Position numbers and translations under genes: made by a program. A stretch of DNA of 49,425 bases from Bacteroidia bacterium. GTDB taxonomy: Bacteria; Bacteroidota; Bacteroidia; Cytophagales; Cyclobacteriaceae. The DNA lies in NCBI GenBank assembly GCA_030426345.1, contig JAUHYU010000033.1, forward strand, positions 1 through 49,425, in the 5' to 3' direction. Position 1 is the stretch's first letter, and every line of letters starts with the position of its first letter. The notes beneath the pieces are model-generated. The model saw nothing but the letters and a program-made list of their open reading frames with translations. It was not told the DNA's origin and ran no database searches. Positions 36,183 to 44,981 of the stretch are shown here, piece after piece.

Positions 36183-36926
36183 ATGGAAATAGTCTATTCC
36201 ATAGCACTTTTTTTGGCGGCCTTCATTCCGGGGCTTATCATCATCCGTCTCCAAAAACCCCTCAAGATCGACTTAAAATACCTATTGGTTTTTGCCGGTG
36301 CATTTATATTTTCCATCACTATTGTACACCTCTTACCGGAATTACTCACTTCCTCGGTAAACCCACATAGAATAGGTCTTTTTGTACTGGCTGGGTTTTT
36401 CATGCAAATATTCCTCGATTTTGTAACCACCGGAGTAGAGCATGGGCATCTGCACCATCACGACCACGGGCATGGCACATTTTCCCCGGTCATGCTCATG
36501 ATAGGACTTTGCATCCATGCGCTCATGGACGGAAGCATACTTGTGCACCCGGGTGAGCATCCTGCAGGCCAACACAGCACGGCACTACTCATAGGAATTT
36601 TATTACATAAAATCCCGGCAGCAATTGCCCTGACATCCATCCTTAATGCGCATTTCAAAAACAAAAAAATATCCATTGTCCTGTTGATCATTTTTAGTGT
36701 TGCATCACCAATGGGATTATTTTTGAGTGATTGGATGAATGCTCACGATATTCTATCTCAGGAAGGTTTTCTAATCCTTTTTGCCGTAGTAAGTGGTAAC
36801 TTCCTCCATATATCCACCACTATCTACTTCGAGTCCAGCCCGGACCACTCGTTTCACAAAAAGAAAATTTTCATTAGCCTGCTCGGTGCATTGCTCGCTA
36901 TAACAGTAGAATTTTTGCAACATTAA
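36183..36926 (+). CDS. ZIP-family divalent metal transporter
   Basis: The 247-residue membrane protein has about eight helices and a histidine-rich cytosolic loop (HGHLHHHDHGHG near residues 87-98) between TM3 and TM4, the usual ZIP layout. Metal-site helices read LCIHALMDGSILV near 109-121 and LLIGILLHKIPAAIAL near 135-150, with the H-x-x-P motif. ZIP carriers bring Zn2+, Fe2+ or Mn2+ into the cytoplasm; the metal here is unknown. It is third in the apbE-methyltransferase-ZIP operon. Its stop codon overlaps a 60-bp palindrome. Confidence 0.9.
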   Translation: MEIVYSIALFLAAFIPGLIIIRLQKPLKIDLKYLLVFAGAFIFSITIVHLLPELLTSSVNPHRIGLFVLAGFFMQIFLDFVTTGVEHGHLHHHDHGHGTFSPVMLMIGLCIHALMDGSILVHPGEHPAGQHSTALLIGILLHKIPAAIALTSILNAHFKNKKISIVLLIIFSVASPMGLFLSDWMNAHDILSQEGFLILFAVVSGNFLHISTTIYFESSPDHSFHKKKIFISLLGALLAITVEFLQH

Positions 36927-36984
36927 ATTGGTATAAAAAAGCCTCATAAATCCATGGATTTATGAGGCTTTTTTATACCAATTT
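36925..36984. terminator. Perfect 60-bp palindrome, terminator carrying two repeat copies
   Basis: Arms 36925-36954 and 36955-36984 are exact reverse complements with no spacer. The centre is TCCATGGA. A G+C block (GCCTCAT and ATGAGGC) is flanked by A6 and T6 runs. Each strand carries a full repeat: core 36953-36960, eight bases, T6; and its mirror image from A6 to 36949-36956. It starts on the ZIP stop codon. It acts as a terminator in the plus direction and could do so in the other. Confidence 0.9.
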
Positions 36985-37188
36985 TTATCCATCTTGCTTC
37001 AACCCCTTGCTGTAGCAGCTTTTTTAACAACAGATGTACTGTCCAAAATACTTGCAAAAAAGACCCGCCAAAGCCCTTTTCTAAATAAAAATTTATAACT
37101 TTCAATTCTTTTTAAAATGCGATATCCACAATATAGGAAATTAGCATTGACCTAAAATATTATGAAAAAATAAAATTGATAAGCACCT

Positions 37189-39093
37189 ATGGCTAGAAAA
37201 ATTCACACACTTGCCGGTTATATTTATGAATATCAACGAAGCGTTCTTGATCCTGAAGCATTTTGGACACAAATAGCCGAGACTTTTTATTGGCAAAAAA
37301 AATGGGATAAAGTTGTGGAATGGGAGTTTGACACCCCCAGCATCAAATGGTTTACCAATGCCAAACTCAACATTACCGAAAATATTTTTGAACGTTATTT
37401 ACATACAAAAAAAGACAAACCGGCCATCATTTGGGAACCCAATGACCCTAGCGAACCTAACATCACACTCACTTATAGAGAATTATATGAAAAGACCTGC
37501 CAGTTTGCCAATGCCTTAAAAAACAACGGCGTAGGTAAAGGCGACCGAGTAATTATTTATATGCCAATGGTGCCTGAGGCTGCTATTGCTATGTTGGCCT
37601 GCGCTAGGATCGGGGCAATTCACTCGATCGTTTTTGCTGGATTTTCTGCCAATTCCCTGTCCGACCGCATTAATGATTGTACTGCCACTGTGGTGCTAAC
37701 TTCGGATGGAAATTTCCGTGGAGCAAAAACCATCCCTGTAAAAGCGGTCGTGGATGAAGCACTAGAAAGCACCTCTACCGTAGAAAAAGTAATTGTTCTG
37801 GAGCGCACAAAAACACCAGTAACCATGAAGCCCGGTAGAGACATTTGGTGGCACGATGCCATAGATGATGTTTCCGCTGAAAATGTAGCAGAAACCATGG
37901 ATTCTGAAGACATGTTGTTTATCCTTTATACTTCAGGATCTACAGGTAAGCCAAAAGGCATTGTGCATACATGCGCTGGCTACATGGTTAATTGCTATTA
38001 CACCTTTAAAAATGTATTTCAATATAATGATGAAGACGTATATTGGTGCACCGCCGATGTAGGCTGGATCACAGGTCATTCATATATAGTCTATGGCCCA
38101 TTGCTGGCAGGTGCTACCACCGTGATGTACGAAGGAGTGCCAACACATCCACACCCCGGCAGGTTTTGGGAAATCATAGATAAACTGAAAGTCAATCAAT
38201 TTTATACGGCCCCGACGGCGATTCGTGCGTTAGCTGCATATGGCATCGATCCTGTGCTGCCATACAAGCTAGATTCGCTAAAAGTATTGGGGACTGTAGG
38301 TGAACCAATCAACGAAGAGGCATGGCACTGGTACCACGACCATATTGGTAAGGGTAGATGCCCAATTGTAGATACATGGTGGCAAACCGAAACAGGCGCT
38401 ATTTTGATTTCTCCGTTGGCGGGAATAACGCCAACCAAGCCGGCTTATGCCACATTGCCTCTACCGGGTGTACAGCCCATTATAGTAGATAATGAAGGCA
38501 ATGAATTAAAAGGGAACAGTGTAGAAGGTAATTTATGCATCAAATATCCATGGCCTTCTATGCTCCGGACCATCTATGGCGAACACGAACGTTGTCAGCA
38601 AACATACTTCAGTACGTTCAAAGGGTTGTATTTTACAGGAGATGGCGTCAAGCGAGACGAGGACGGTTATTACCGAATCTTGGGGCGCGTTGATGATGTA
38701 ATCAACGTTTCTGGCCATCGAATGGGAACCGCAGAAGTTGAAAATGCTATCAATGAGCATCCCAAAGTCATGGAATCTGCAGTGGTTGGCTATCCACATC
38801 CTATCAAAGGGCAGGGGATTTATGCCTTTGCAATTTGTGACATGAGTGACCGTTCAGAAGAAAACCTGAAAAAAGAAATCAGGGTAACGGTAGCTCGAAT
38901 CATTGGTCCTATCGCCAAACCGGATTTAATTCAAATAGTTCCCGGACTACCTAAGACACGCTCTGGGAAAATCATGCGAAGAATTCTGCGAAAAATCGCT
39001 ACAGGCGAAAAAGACAATTTTGGTGATACCTCCACTCTGCTCGATCCGGATGTGGTAACCAAGATTATTGAATCCGCTGGAACTGCTAGTTGA
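37189..39093 (+). CDS. acs: Acetyl-CoA synthetase
   Basis: The 634-residue AMP-forming ligase converts acetate, ATP and CoA to acetyl-CoA. Signatures are the P-loop-like YTSGSTGKPKGIVHT near residues 246-260, DTWWQTETGA near 394-403, and the C-terminal PKTRSGKIMRRILRKIA with the catalytic lysine that is often acetylated. GWITGHSYIVYGPL near 292-305 is typical for Acs. It is cytosolic and monocistronic, with its own terminator. A CATGGATT half copy (37896-37903) lies inside. Confidence 0.96.
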   Translation: MARKIHTLAGYIYEYQRSVLDPEAFWTQIAETFYWQKKWDKVVEWEFDTPSIKWFTNAKLNITENIFERYLHTKKDKPAIIWEPNDPSEPNITLTYRELYEKTCQFANALKNNGVGKGDRVIIYMPMVPEAAIAMLACARIGAIHSIVFAGFSANSLSDRINDCTATVVLTSDGNFRGAKTIPVKAVVDEALESTSTVEKVIVLERTKTPVTMKPGRDIWWHDAIDDVSAENVAETMDSEDMLFILYTSGSTGKPKGIVHTCAGYMVNCYYTFKNVFQYNDEDVYWCTADVGWITGHSYIVYGPLLAGATTVMYEGVPTHPHPGRFWEIIDKLKVNQFYTAPTAIRALAAYGIDPVLPYKLDSLKVLGTVGEPINEEAWHWYHDHIGKGRCPIVDTWWQTETGAILISPLAGITPTKPAYATLPLPGVQPIIVDNEGNELKGNSVEGNLCIKYPWPSMLRTIYGEHERCQQTYFSTFKGLYFTGDGVKRDEDGYYRILGRVDDVINVSGHRMGTAEVENAINEHPKVMESAVVGYPHPIKGQGIYAFAICDMSDRSEENLKKEIRVTVARIIGPIAKPDLIQIVPGLPKTRSGKIMRRILRKIATGEKDNFGDTSTLLDPDVVTKIIESAGTAS

Positions 39094-39118
39094 CATAAAC
39101 AAAATAATCCACCAATTC

Positions 39119-39146
39119 AAACCCCGCTCTTCGGGGTTTATTTTTT
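39119..39146 (+). terminator. Rho-independent terminator of acs
   Basis: AAACCCCG (39119-39126) and CGGGGTTT (39132-39139) enclose a five-base loop, followed by A and T6. Confidence 0.93.
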
Positions 39147-39165
39147 GCCATTTCATGAAAAATCA

Positions 39166-39211
39166 CTCCGATAATAATTAATTATTCTAAATATTATCGT
39201 AATATTGCAAT
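39166..39211. promoter_or_regulatory. AT-rich promoter/operator region of the ars unit
   Basis: Immediately before arsR the sequence is nearly all A/T, with imperfect dyads such as ATATT-ATCGT-AATAT (near 39191-39205). ArsR proteins bind dyads of this kind close to their own start. The exact operator is not proven. Confidence 0.35.
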
Positions 39212-39492
39212 ATGTTAATTAAAAAAATCGAAATGGCTAAAACAGAAATTTTCACAGGTCTGAAAAATGAAATTGCATGGCTTGCTAAAGCTATAAGTCA
39301 CCCTGCAAGAGTGGCTATTTTGCAAAACCTTTTTAAACTTGATTCCTGTGTTTCCGGCGAATTAGTGAACGAAGTTGGATTGGCACAGCCAACAATTTCA
39401 CAGCATTTAAAGGAGTTCTCTTAGGTCTAATTAAAGGCATTGTAGAAGGAAAGAGTGTTTGTTATTGCATTGATCCTAAAAAATGGAGTGAA
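39212..39492 (+). pseudogene. arsR: ArsR-family regulator with an internal frame break
   Basis: The first frame gives ArsR residues up to QPTISQHLKEF, then TAG at 39422. From 39424 the -1 frame carries the rest of the domain (GLIKGIVEGKSVCYCIDPKKW). The DNA-binding half, including CVSGELVNEVGLAQPTISQHL, is intact. Compared with relatives, about four bases seem missing between HLKE and GLIKG. The canonical slippery heptamer T-TTA-AAG lies at 39406-39412, just before the break, so a programmed -1 shift is a real alternative. The -1 frame stays open through the downstream arsC. A start at 39233 (MAKTEIFTGL) is also plausible. Confidence 0.75.
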
Positions 39493-40146
39493 ATGAAACC
39501 CCCTAATCAAAAGAAATTGAAAACAAAAAAAGCAGTGTCTCAAAGAATAGAACACACAATTTCAACCTTAAAAGTTGACTCTATCCCTCAACACCGCGTA
39601 AAGGTGCTTCGGCCATTAATTGATTTCATTCAAGCCAAGGTAGATGACCATCAGGAAATATGTCTCAATTTTATTTGCACGCACAATTCTCGTAGAAGCC
39701 ACTTTTCACAAGTTTGGGCTCAAACTATGGCGTCCTACTTCTACGTAGAAAATGTCTTCTGTTATTCTGGAGGAACTGAGTCTACCGCTCTTTTCCCAGT
39801 TGTCGCAGAAACCTTGCAAAATTCCGGTTTTCAAGTAAAAATAATTTCAAAGGGCAACAATCCAATCTATAGCATCAAATACGCCGACAACAAACATCCA
39901 ATTATAGGATTTTCAAAGAAATTAGATAATGACTTCAACCCAAAGTCAGGGTTTGCTGCCATAATGACTTGTTCACAGGCAGATGGAGGGTGCCCTTACA
40001 TTATGGGTGCTGAAAGCAGGATTCCATTAACTTATGATGATCCAAAAATATTTGATAATACACCACAACAAGCTGAAAAATATGATGAAAGAAGTTTGCA
40101 AATAGCAACAGAATTATTCTATGTATTCTCTGAAATCAAGCCTTAA
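39493..40146 (+). CDS. arsC: Arsenate reductase / low-molecular-weight protein-tyrosine-phosphatase-like
   Basis: The 217-residue product has the LMW phosphatase-type catalytic loop [15 protein letters not shown] with Cys near residue 56, [14 protein letters not shown] near 90-103, and a second Cys pair region [13 protein letters not shown] near 156-168 seen in Bacteroidota arsenate reductases. It reduces arsenate to arsenite. An N-terminal basic extension of about 18 residues ([18 protein letters not shown]) precedes the family start. The frame is open upstream into the second half of arsR, so a fused ArsR-ArsC product is possible. acr3 starts 2 bp after its stop. Confidence 0.88.
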   Translation: MKPPNQKKLKTKKAVSQRIEHTISTLKVDSIPQHRVKVLRPLIDFIQAKVDDHQEICLNFICTHNSRRSHFSQVWAQTMASYFYVENVFCYSGGTESTALFPVVAETLQNSGFQVKIISKGNNPIYSIKYADNKHPIIGFSKKLDNDFNPKSGFAAIMTCSQADGGCPYIMGAESRIPLTYDDPKIFDNTPQQAEKYDERSLQIATELFYVFSEIKP

Positions 40147-40148
40147 TC

Positions 40149-41192
40149 ATGACATCAACTAAAAAACTGAGCTTTCTAAACAAATATCTCACAATATGGA
40201 TATTTTCTGCTATGGTCTTAGGCGTTTCAATGGGCTATTTTATTCCATCGTTCCCTGAAAAGATAAATTCTCTTAGCAAAGGTGCGACCAACATCCCTAT
40301 AGCGCTTGGGCTAATTTTAATGATGTACCCCCCCTTAGCAAAAGTGAATTACACTCTTTTGCCAAGGGTATTTCAAAATACAAAAATCCTTTCGGTATCA
40401 CTTATTCTCAACTGGGTAATTGGTCCCGTATTAATGTTCTTTTTGGCAATTACTTTCCTGCGGGATTATCCCGAATATATGGTCGGTCTAATATTAATTG
40501 GTTTGGCCAGATGCATAGCTATGGTTTTGGTATGGAATGATCTTGCAGACGGCAATAGCGAATACGGTGCGGGCTTAGTAGCCTTAAACAGTATTTTTCA
40601 AGTCTTTGCATACAGTTTTTACGCATGGGTTTTCGTTACAATCCTTCCTCCATATTTCGGGTTTGACGGTGCCATTGTTGACATTTCGATAAGAACGATT
40701 GCAGAAAGTGTCGCCATCTATCTGGGCATTCCATTTGCGTTGGGTATTTTGAGTCGGTTGATTCTGATAAAATTCAAAGGTGAAGAGTGGTACAGTATAA
40801 AATTTATCCCAGCTATTTCACCTTTAACATTGGTTGCACTGTTATTCACAATAGTGGTAATGTTCTCTCTTAAAGGTGAATTGATCGTAGAAATTCCAAT
40901 GGATGTTTTGATTATAGCTTTACCATTGGTTATATACTTTGTCTTAATGTTTTTCATTAGTTTTTTCTTAACCAAAACACTTGGCACTCCGTATGACAAG
41001 ACCGCATCCGTAGCCTTCACAGCAGCAGGAAATAATTTTGAATTAGCGATTGCAGTCGCGATTGCAGTATTCGGACTAAATTCTGGGCAGGCATTTGCCA
41101 GTGTCATTGGTCCGTTGGTTGAAGTTCCCGCTCTAATTCTATTGGTTCGAGTTTCATTTTGGCTGCGGAAAAAATATTTTTTGCCCGCATAA
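40149..41192 (+). CDS. acr3: ACR3-type arsenite efflux transporter
   Basis: The 347-residue membrane protein has ten hydrophobic helices in the BART/ACR3 plan. Diagnostic stretches include [20 protein letters not shown] near residues 118-137, with the Cys needed for arsenite transport in ACR3, and [21 protein letters not shown] near 294-314. It exports arsenite with the proton motive force. It follows arsC by two bases in one operon. The low GC of the region and the broken arsR suggest a mobile resistance cassette. Confidence 0.93.
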   Translation: MTSTKKLSFLNKYLTIWIFSAMVLGVSMGYFIPSFPEKINSLSKGATNIPIALGLILMMYPPLAKVNYTLLPRVFQNTKILSVSLILNWVIGPVLMFFLAITFLRDYPEYMVGLILIGLARCIAMVLVWNDLADGNSEYGAGLVALNSIFQVFAYSFYAWVFVTILPPYFGFDGAIVDISIRTIAESVAIYLGIPFALGILSRLILIKFKGEEWYSIKFIPAISPLTLVALLFTIVVMFSLKGELIVEIPMDVLIIALPLVIYFVLMFFISFFLTKTLGTPYDKTASVAFTAAGNNFELAIAVAIAVFGLNSGQAFASVIGPLVEVPALILLVRVSFWLRKKYFLPA

Positions 41193-41389
41193 CCAACAAA
41201 AACAAATCGCATTTTAGCTTTCGACCTCCATAAAACCATCCTTCGAATCCCATTTTCCTAAGCATACTTTGGTTGCCATTCCAATTCGTAAACTAACTGT
41301 TCATCAACGGATATTGCATTTTATAAAAAAACATAGCGCAATACCCACGAACGTTATTATATTCGGGTAAATAACCAATTTCATAGCTC

Positions 41390-42718
41390 ATGCATAAAAT
41401 ACTGCTTTACGCCTTAATATTTCTGTCGGCCACGAGTGTCTGCTTAGCCGCTGATAATGATATCAAGTTCACGGAGTTTGATCTTGACAATGGACTCCAC
41501 GTCATCCTCCACCAAGACAATTCTACACCAATCGTTGCTGTATCCATCCTCTATCATGTCGGATCCAAAAATGAAGACCCCGAACGCACGGGTTTTGCAC
41601 ACTTTTTTGAGCACCTACTATTCGAAGGATCTGAAAATATAAAGCGGGGTCAGTTTGACAAACTGCTCACAGCTGCCGGTGCAGTGAACAATGCCAACAC
41701 AACCATGGACCGGACTTTCTATTATGAAATCCTTCCTTCCAACCAATTGGAACTTGGGCTATATTTGGAATCGGAGCGACTGATGCATGCCAAAATAGAT
41801 GAAGTAGGAGTAGAAACGCAACGCGAAGTAGTCAAGGAAGAAAAAAGACAGCGATACGACAACCAACCTTATGGCTCTCTTCTTCCCGAAATGCTGAACA
41901 AAGCCTATACCGTACATCCTTACAAATGGACGACGATCGGCTCGTTGGAACATCTGAACCGTGCTTCGCTAGATGAATTCATGGATTTTTACCACACTTT
42001 TTATGTTCCACAAAATGCGACGCTGAGCATAGCCGGAGACATTGACATTGAAGAGACCAAAAAATTGGTCAACCTCTATTTTGCCGACATACCAAAAGGC
42101 AAGGAAGAAGTGCCTAGACCAACTGAGGTAGAACCTCAACAAACCAAAGAAGTCAGAGCAACAATCTATGACAATATCCAGCTTCCGGGAGTCTTCCAAG
42201 CATACCATATGCCGGCTCAAGGAACGGATGATTATTATGCCATCGATATGCTCACCACATTACTTTCTACAGGACAGAGCTCTAGGTTTTATAAAGAAAT
42301 AGTGGACAAAGAGCAAAAGGCAGTACAGGTAGCTGCTATACCGTATTCAGGCGAGGATCCGGGGTTGTTCATCACCATCGGCATTGCCAACATGGGAATA
42401 GAAGCTGAAGACCTTGAAAAATCCATGGATGCCGAAGTTGAAAAAGTTAAAGAGAATTTGATTTCCGAACGTGAATTTCAAAAAGTGCGCAATCAGATAG
42501 AAAATGATTTTATCTCTGCCAACTCCACCGTAGTAGGTATTGCTGAGAGTCTGGCTGATTATCATGTTTATTTCGACGACACCAACCTAATCAATACAGA
42601 AATTGATCGCTATATGAAAGTAACAAGAGAAGACCTGATGGCAGCCGCTAATAAGTATTTGACCAAGGAAAACAGGGTGGTGCTATATTATTTGCCAAAA
42701 GAAAAGGAAACCAATTAA
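41390..42718 (+). CDS. M16 family zinc peptidase, catalytic member
   Basis: The 442-residue product has a signal peptide (about 1-20, ending LAA) and an M16 domain with the inverted zinc motif HFFEH in GFAHFFEHLLFEG near residues 65-77. The third ligand Glu lies about 75 residues on (ETQREVVKEEKRQR). Such enzymes degrade peptides in the periplasm. It is followed 10 bp later by a second M16 protein without the zinc motif, the classic heterodimer arrangement in which one subunit has the metal site and the other the R/Y pair. A CATGGATT core lies at 41980-41987. Confidence 0.93.
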   Translation: MHKILLYALIFLSATSVCLAADNDIKFTEFDLDNGLHVILHQDNSTPIVAVSILYHVGSKNEDPERTGFAHFFEHLLFEGSENIKRGQFDKLLTAAGAVNNANTTMDRTFYYEILPSNQLELGLYLESERLMHAKIDEVGVETQREVVKEEKRQRYDNQPYGSLLPEMLNKAYTVHPYKWTTIGSLEHLNRASLDEFMDFYHTFYVPQNATLSIAGDIDIEETKKLVNLYFADIPKGKEEVPRPTEVEPQQTKEVRATIYDNIQLPGVFQAYHMPAQGTDDYYAIDMLTTLLSTGQSSRFYKEIVDKEQKAVQVAAIPYSGEDPGLFITIGIANMGIEAEDLEKSMDAEVEKVKENLISEREFQKVRNQIENDFISANSTVVGIAESLADYHVYFDDTNLINTEIDRYMKVTREDLMAAANKYLTKENRVVLYYLPKEKETN

Positions 42719-42728
42719 TCTGAAGACT

Positions 42729-44795
42729 ATGAAACGCATATATATAATATTATTCTTGGCTGCCATGTGCTTTCAGGCGAAGGCCCAAATTGACAGGACG
42801 AAAGTTCCAACTCCCGGCCCGGCTCCGGAAATTCAGATTGGAACCCCTGAACAGTTTGAATTGAAAAATGGGTTGAAAGTGATTGTGGTAGAAAACCATA
42901 AATTACCCAAGGTTGCTTTCAATTTGGTATTGAATTTTGAAGCCATCAAGGAAGGTCACAAGGCCGGATTTGCCTCTATGGCTGGCGACCTATTGCGCAC
43001 AGGCACTACCACAAAATCCAAATCCCAAATAGACGAAGAGGTTGACTTTATCGGCGCAACACTCAATACTTCTGCTAGCGGCATCTACGCTTCATCGCTC
43101 ACCAAACATCAAGGAGCTTTGTTAGACTTGATGACAGATGTGCTTTACAATCCATCATTTCCAGAAGAGGAATTAGAGAAACTGAAAAAGCAAACCTTAT
43201 CAGGTCTGGCCTCCCAAAAAGATGAGCCGGGTGCCATAGCCACAAATGTGAGAAATGTAATTCTTTATGGAAAAGAGCATCCTTACGGGGAATTGACTAC
43301 TGAAGAAACTGTAAACAATATCACCCTCGATGATTGCAAAACTTTTTATCATCAATATTTCACTCCCAATATTGCCTATTTAGCGATTGTGGGTGACATC
43401 AAAGTGAAGGACGCCAAAAAATTAGTGAAAAAGTATTTTGGTCAATGGGAAAGCATTCCCCTTGACCTTCCAAAATTCGAGGCTGTGGCAGCCCCAGCAG
43501 AAACCTCAGTTGCTTTAGTAGATCGATCCAATTCCGTGCAGTCAGAAATCCGGGTGGCCTATCCAATAAATCTTAAAAAAGGCGATCCTGATGTCGTTAA
43601 AGCCAATTTGATGAATACCATACTTGGCTCCGGATTTTCCGCAAGGCTTAACCAAAACCTTCGTGAACAACATGCCTATACTTATGGTGCGGGGTCTAGC
43701 ATTTCCAGCGACATGATCGTGGGCAGGTTTAATGCTGCCACAAGTGTTCGCAACGACGTGACAGATAGCGCCATTTACCAGATGCTCTATGAATTGCATA
43801 GAATCGTTGATGAAAAAGCAACCGAGAAGGAGCTAGCCTCAGCCAAGGCGTACATCACAGGTAGTTTTGCCAGATCTCTCGAAAGCCCTCAAACCATTGC
43901 CAACTTTGCGTTGAACGTCGCCCGCTACAATCTTCCAGAAGATTATTACTCTGATTATTTGAAAAGACTAGATGCCGTCACCTTAAATGACATTCAAGAA
44001 ATGGCCAAAAAATACATCAAACCGGATAATGCCAATATTATTGTAGTAGGAAAAGGAAGTGAAATCGCCAGCACTTTAAATCAGTTTGGCCCAGTAACTT
44101 ACTATGACATTTATGGAGATTCGTATGTTCCTGAGAAAGCAAGTATTCCTGATGGACTCACTGCAGCCAAAGTCATCGATAACTATTTGGCCGCTATCGG
44201 GGGAGAAGATAAAGTAAGAGCGATAAAGGATGTAAAATCCATAATGAGTACAGAAATGCAGGGGCGCGAATTGGAAATATCCATAACAAAAAAGGCCCCA
44301 AACATGTCAAAAACTGAGATAACGATGGGTGGAATGGCTGCCATGACCTCTATTTATAATGGAACCGATGCCAGTATCCAGCAGATGGGCCAGTCCGTTC
44401 CAGTAGATGACGAACTTAAAAAAGACCTAGCTTTTGAGTCTGCTATCGTTGCGGAGATCGCCGTCAAAGACCTTGGCCTTCCCTCAAAACTAAAGGGCAT
44501 AGAATCCATTGATGGAAAAAATGCTTATGCTGTAGAGATCGTTATGCCATCCGGTAGCACAACAACATATTATTACGATATCGAAACTGGATTAAAAGTG
44601 AGAAACAGCACAACAGTACAAAGCCCACAGGGCGAGGTCGTACAAAATACCGATTTGAAAGATTACAAAGAGGTAGAAGGTGTGAAATTTCCATCTGCCA
44701 TGTCCTTGCCGATGGGGCCTATGAAACTTGACGCTACTACGAAAAGCATGGAAGTGAATACCGGCATTGAAGATAGTGCGTTTGCCATTCAGTAG
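42729..44795 (+). CDS. M16 family non-catalytic subunit with C-terminal LolA-like extension
   Basis: The 688-residue product has a signal peptide (about 1-19) and an M16 domain (about 35-460) in which HxxEH is replaced (KAGFASMAGDLLRTG near residues 79-93). It keeps the R/Y substrate-binding pair in ARLNQNLREQHAYTYGAGSS near 300-319. It thus complements the upstream catalytic subunit. About 230 extra residues follow: a helix (LTAAKVIDNYLAAIGGEDKV) and a beta-rich domain resembling outer-membrane lipoprotein-sorting (LolA-like) folds. This extension is common in Bacteroidota; its role is unknown. Confidence 0.9.
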   Translation: MKRIYIILFLAAMCFQAKAQIDRTKVPTPGPAPEIQIGTPEQFELKNGLKVIVVENHKLPKVAFNLVLNFEAIKEGHKAGFASMAGDLLRTGTTTKSKSQIDEEVDFIGATLNTSASGIYASSLTKHQGALLDLMTDVLYNPSFPEEELEKLKKQTLSGLASQKDEPGAIATNVRNVILYGKEHPYGELTTEETVNNITLDDCKTFYHQYFTPNIAYLAIVGDIKVKDAKKLVKKYFGQWESIPLDLPKFEAVAAPAETSVALVDRSNSVQSEIRVAYPINLKKGDPDVVKANLMNTILGSGFSARLNQNLREQHAYTYGAGSSISSDMIVGRFNAATSVRNDVTDSAIYQMLYELHRIVDEKATEKELASAKAYITGSFARSLESPQTIANFALNVARYNLPEDYYSDYLKRLDAVTLNDIQEMAKKYIKPDNANIIVVGKGSEIASTLNQFGPVTYYDIYGDSYVPEKASIPDGLTAAKVIDNYLAAIGGEDKVRAIKDVKSIMSTEMQGRELEISITKKAPNMSKTEITMGGMAAMTSIYNGTDASIQQMGQSVPVDDELKKDLAFESAIVAEIAVKDLGLPSKLKGIESIDGKNAYAVEIVMPSGSTTTYYYDIETGLKVRNSTTVQSPQGEVVQNTDLKDYKEVEGVKFPSAMSLPMGPMKLDATTKSMEVNTGIEDSAFAIQ

Positions 44796-44813
44796 ATTCA
44801 GGCATTGAAGTAC

Positions 44814-44869
44814 AAAAGCCTCATGGATTCATGGGGCTTTTTGGTGTTAAAAACCCTTGAAAATCCATG
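44814..44869. terminator. Terminator with two facing repeat copies
   Basis: AAAAGCC (44814-44820) pairs with GGCTTTT (44835-44841) and CATG with CATG inside, closing on loop GATT, with T5 at 44838-44842. A forward full repeat (44822-44842) and a reverse full repeat (AAAAA 44849-44853, eight bases, AATCCATG 44862-44869) also face each other over 48 bases. It lies 19 bp after the M16 stop codon. Confidence 0.88.
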
Positions 44870-44981
44870 AGACGGGAAACCAATATCTCACCTCAGGATT
44901 TGGCCGAGCCTTTACACTTTATATTCAAAATAAGAATTATCCAAACAATTCCCCTACCTTTGCGGACTTTAATAAAAATAC

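Noticed and set aside
39401-39424. Calling the arsR break a proven programmed frameshift
   Set aside because: The slippery heptamer is canonical, but the joined product would be shorter than normal ArsR at the junction and no downstream stimulator is obvious. A small deletion is at least as likely.
40718-41239. 173-codon minus-strand frame over acr3
   Set aside because: It is antisense to conserved transmembrane helices of ACR3, and its composition is typical of a shadow.
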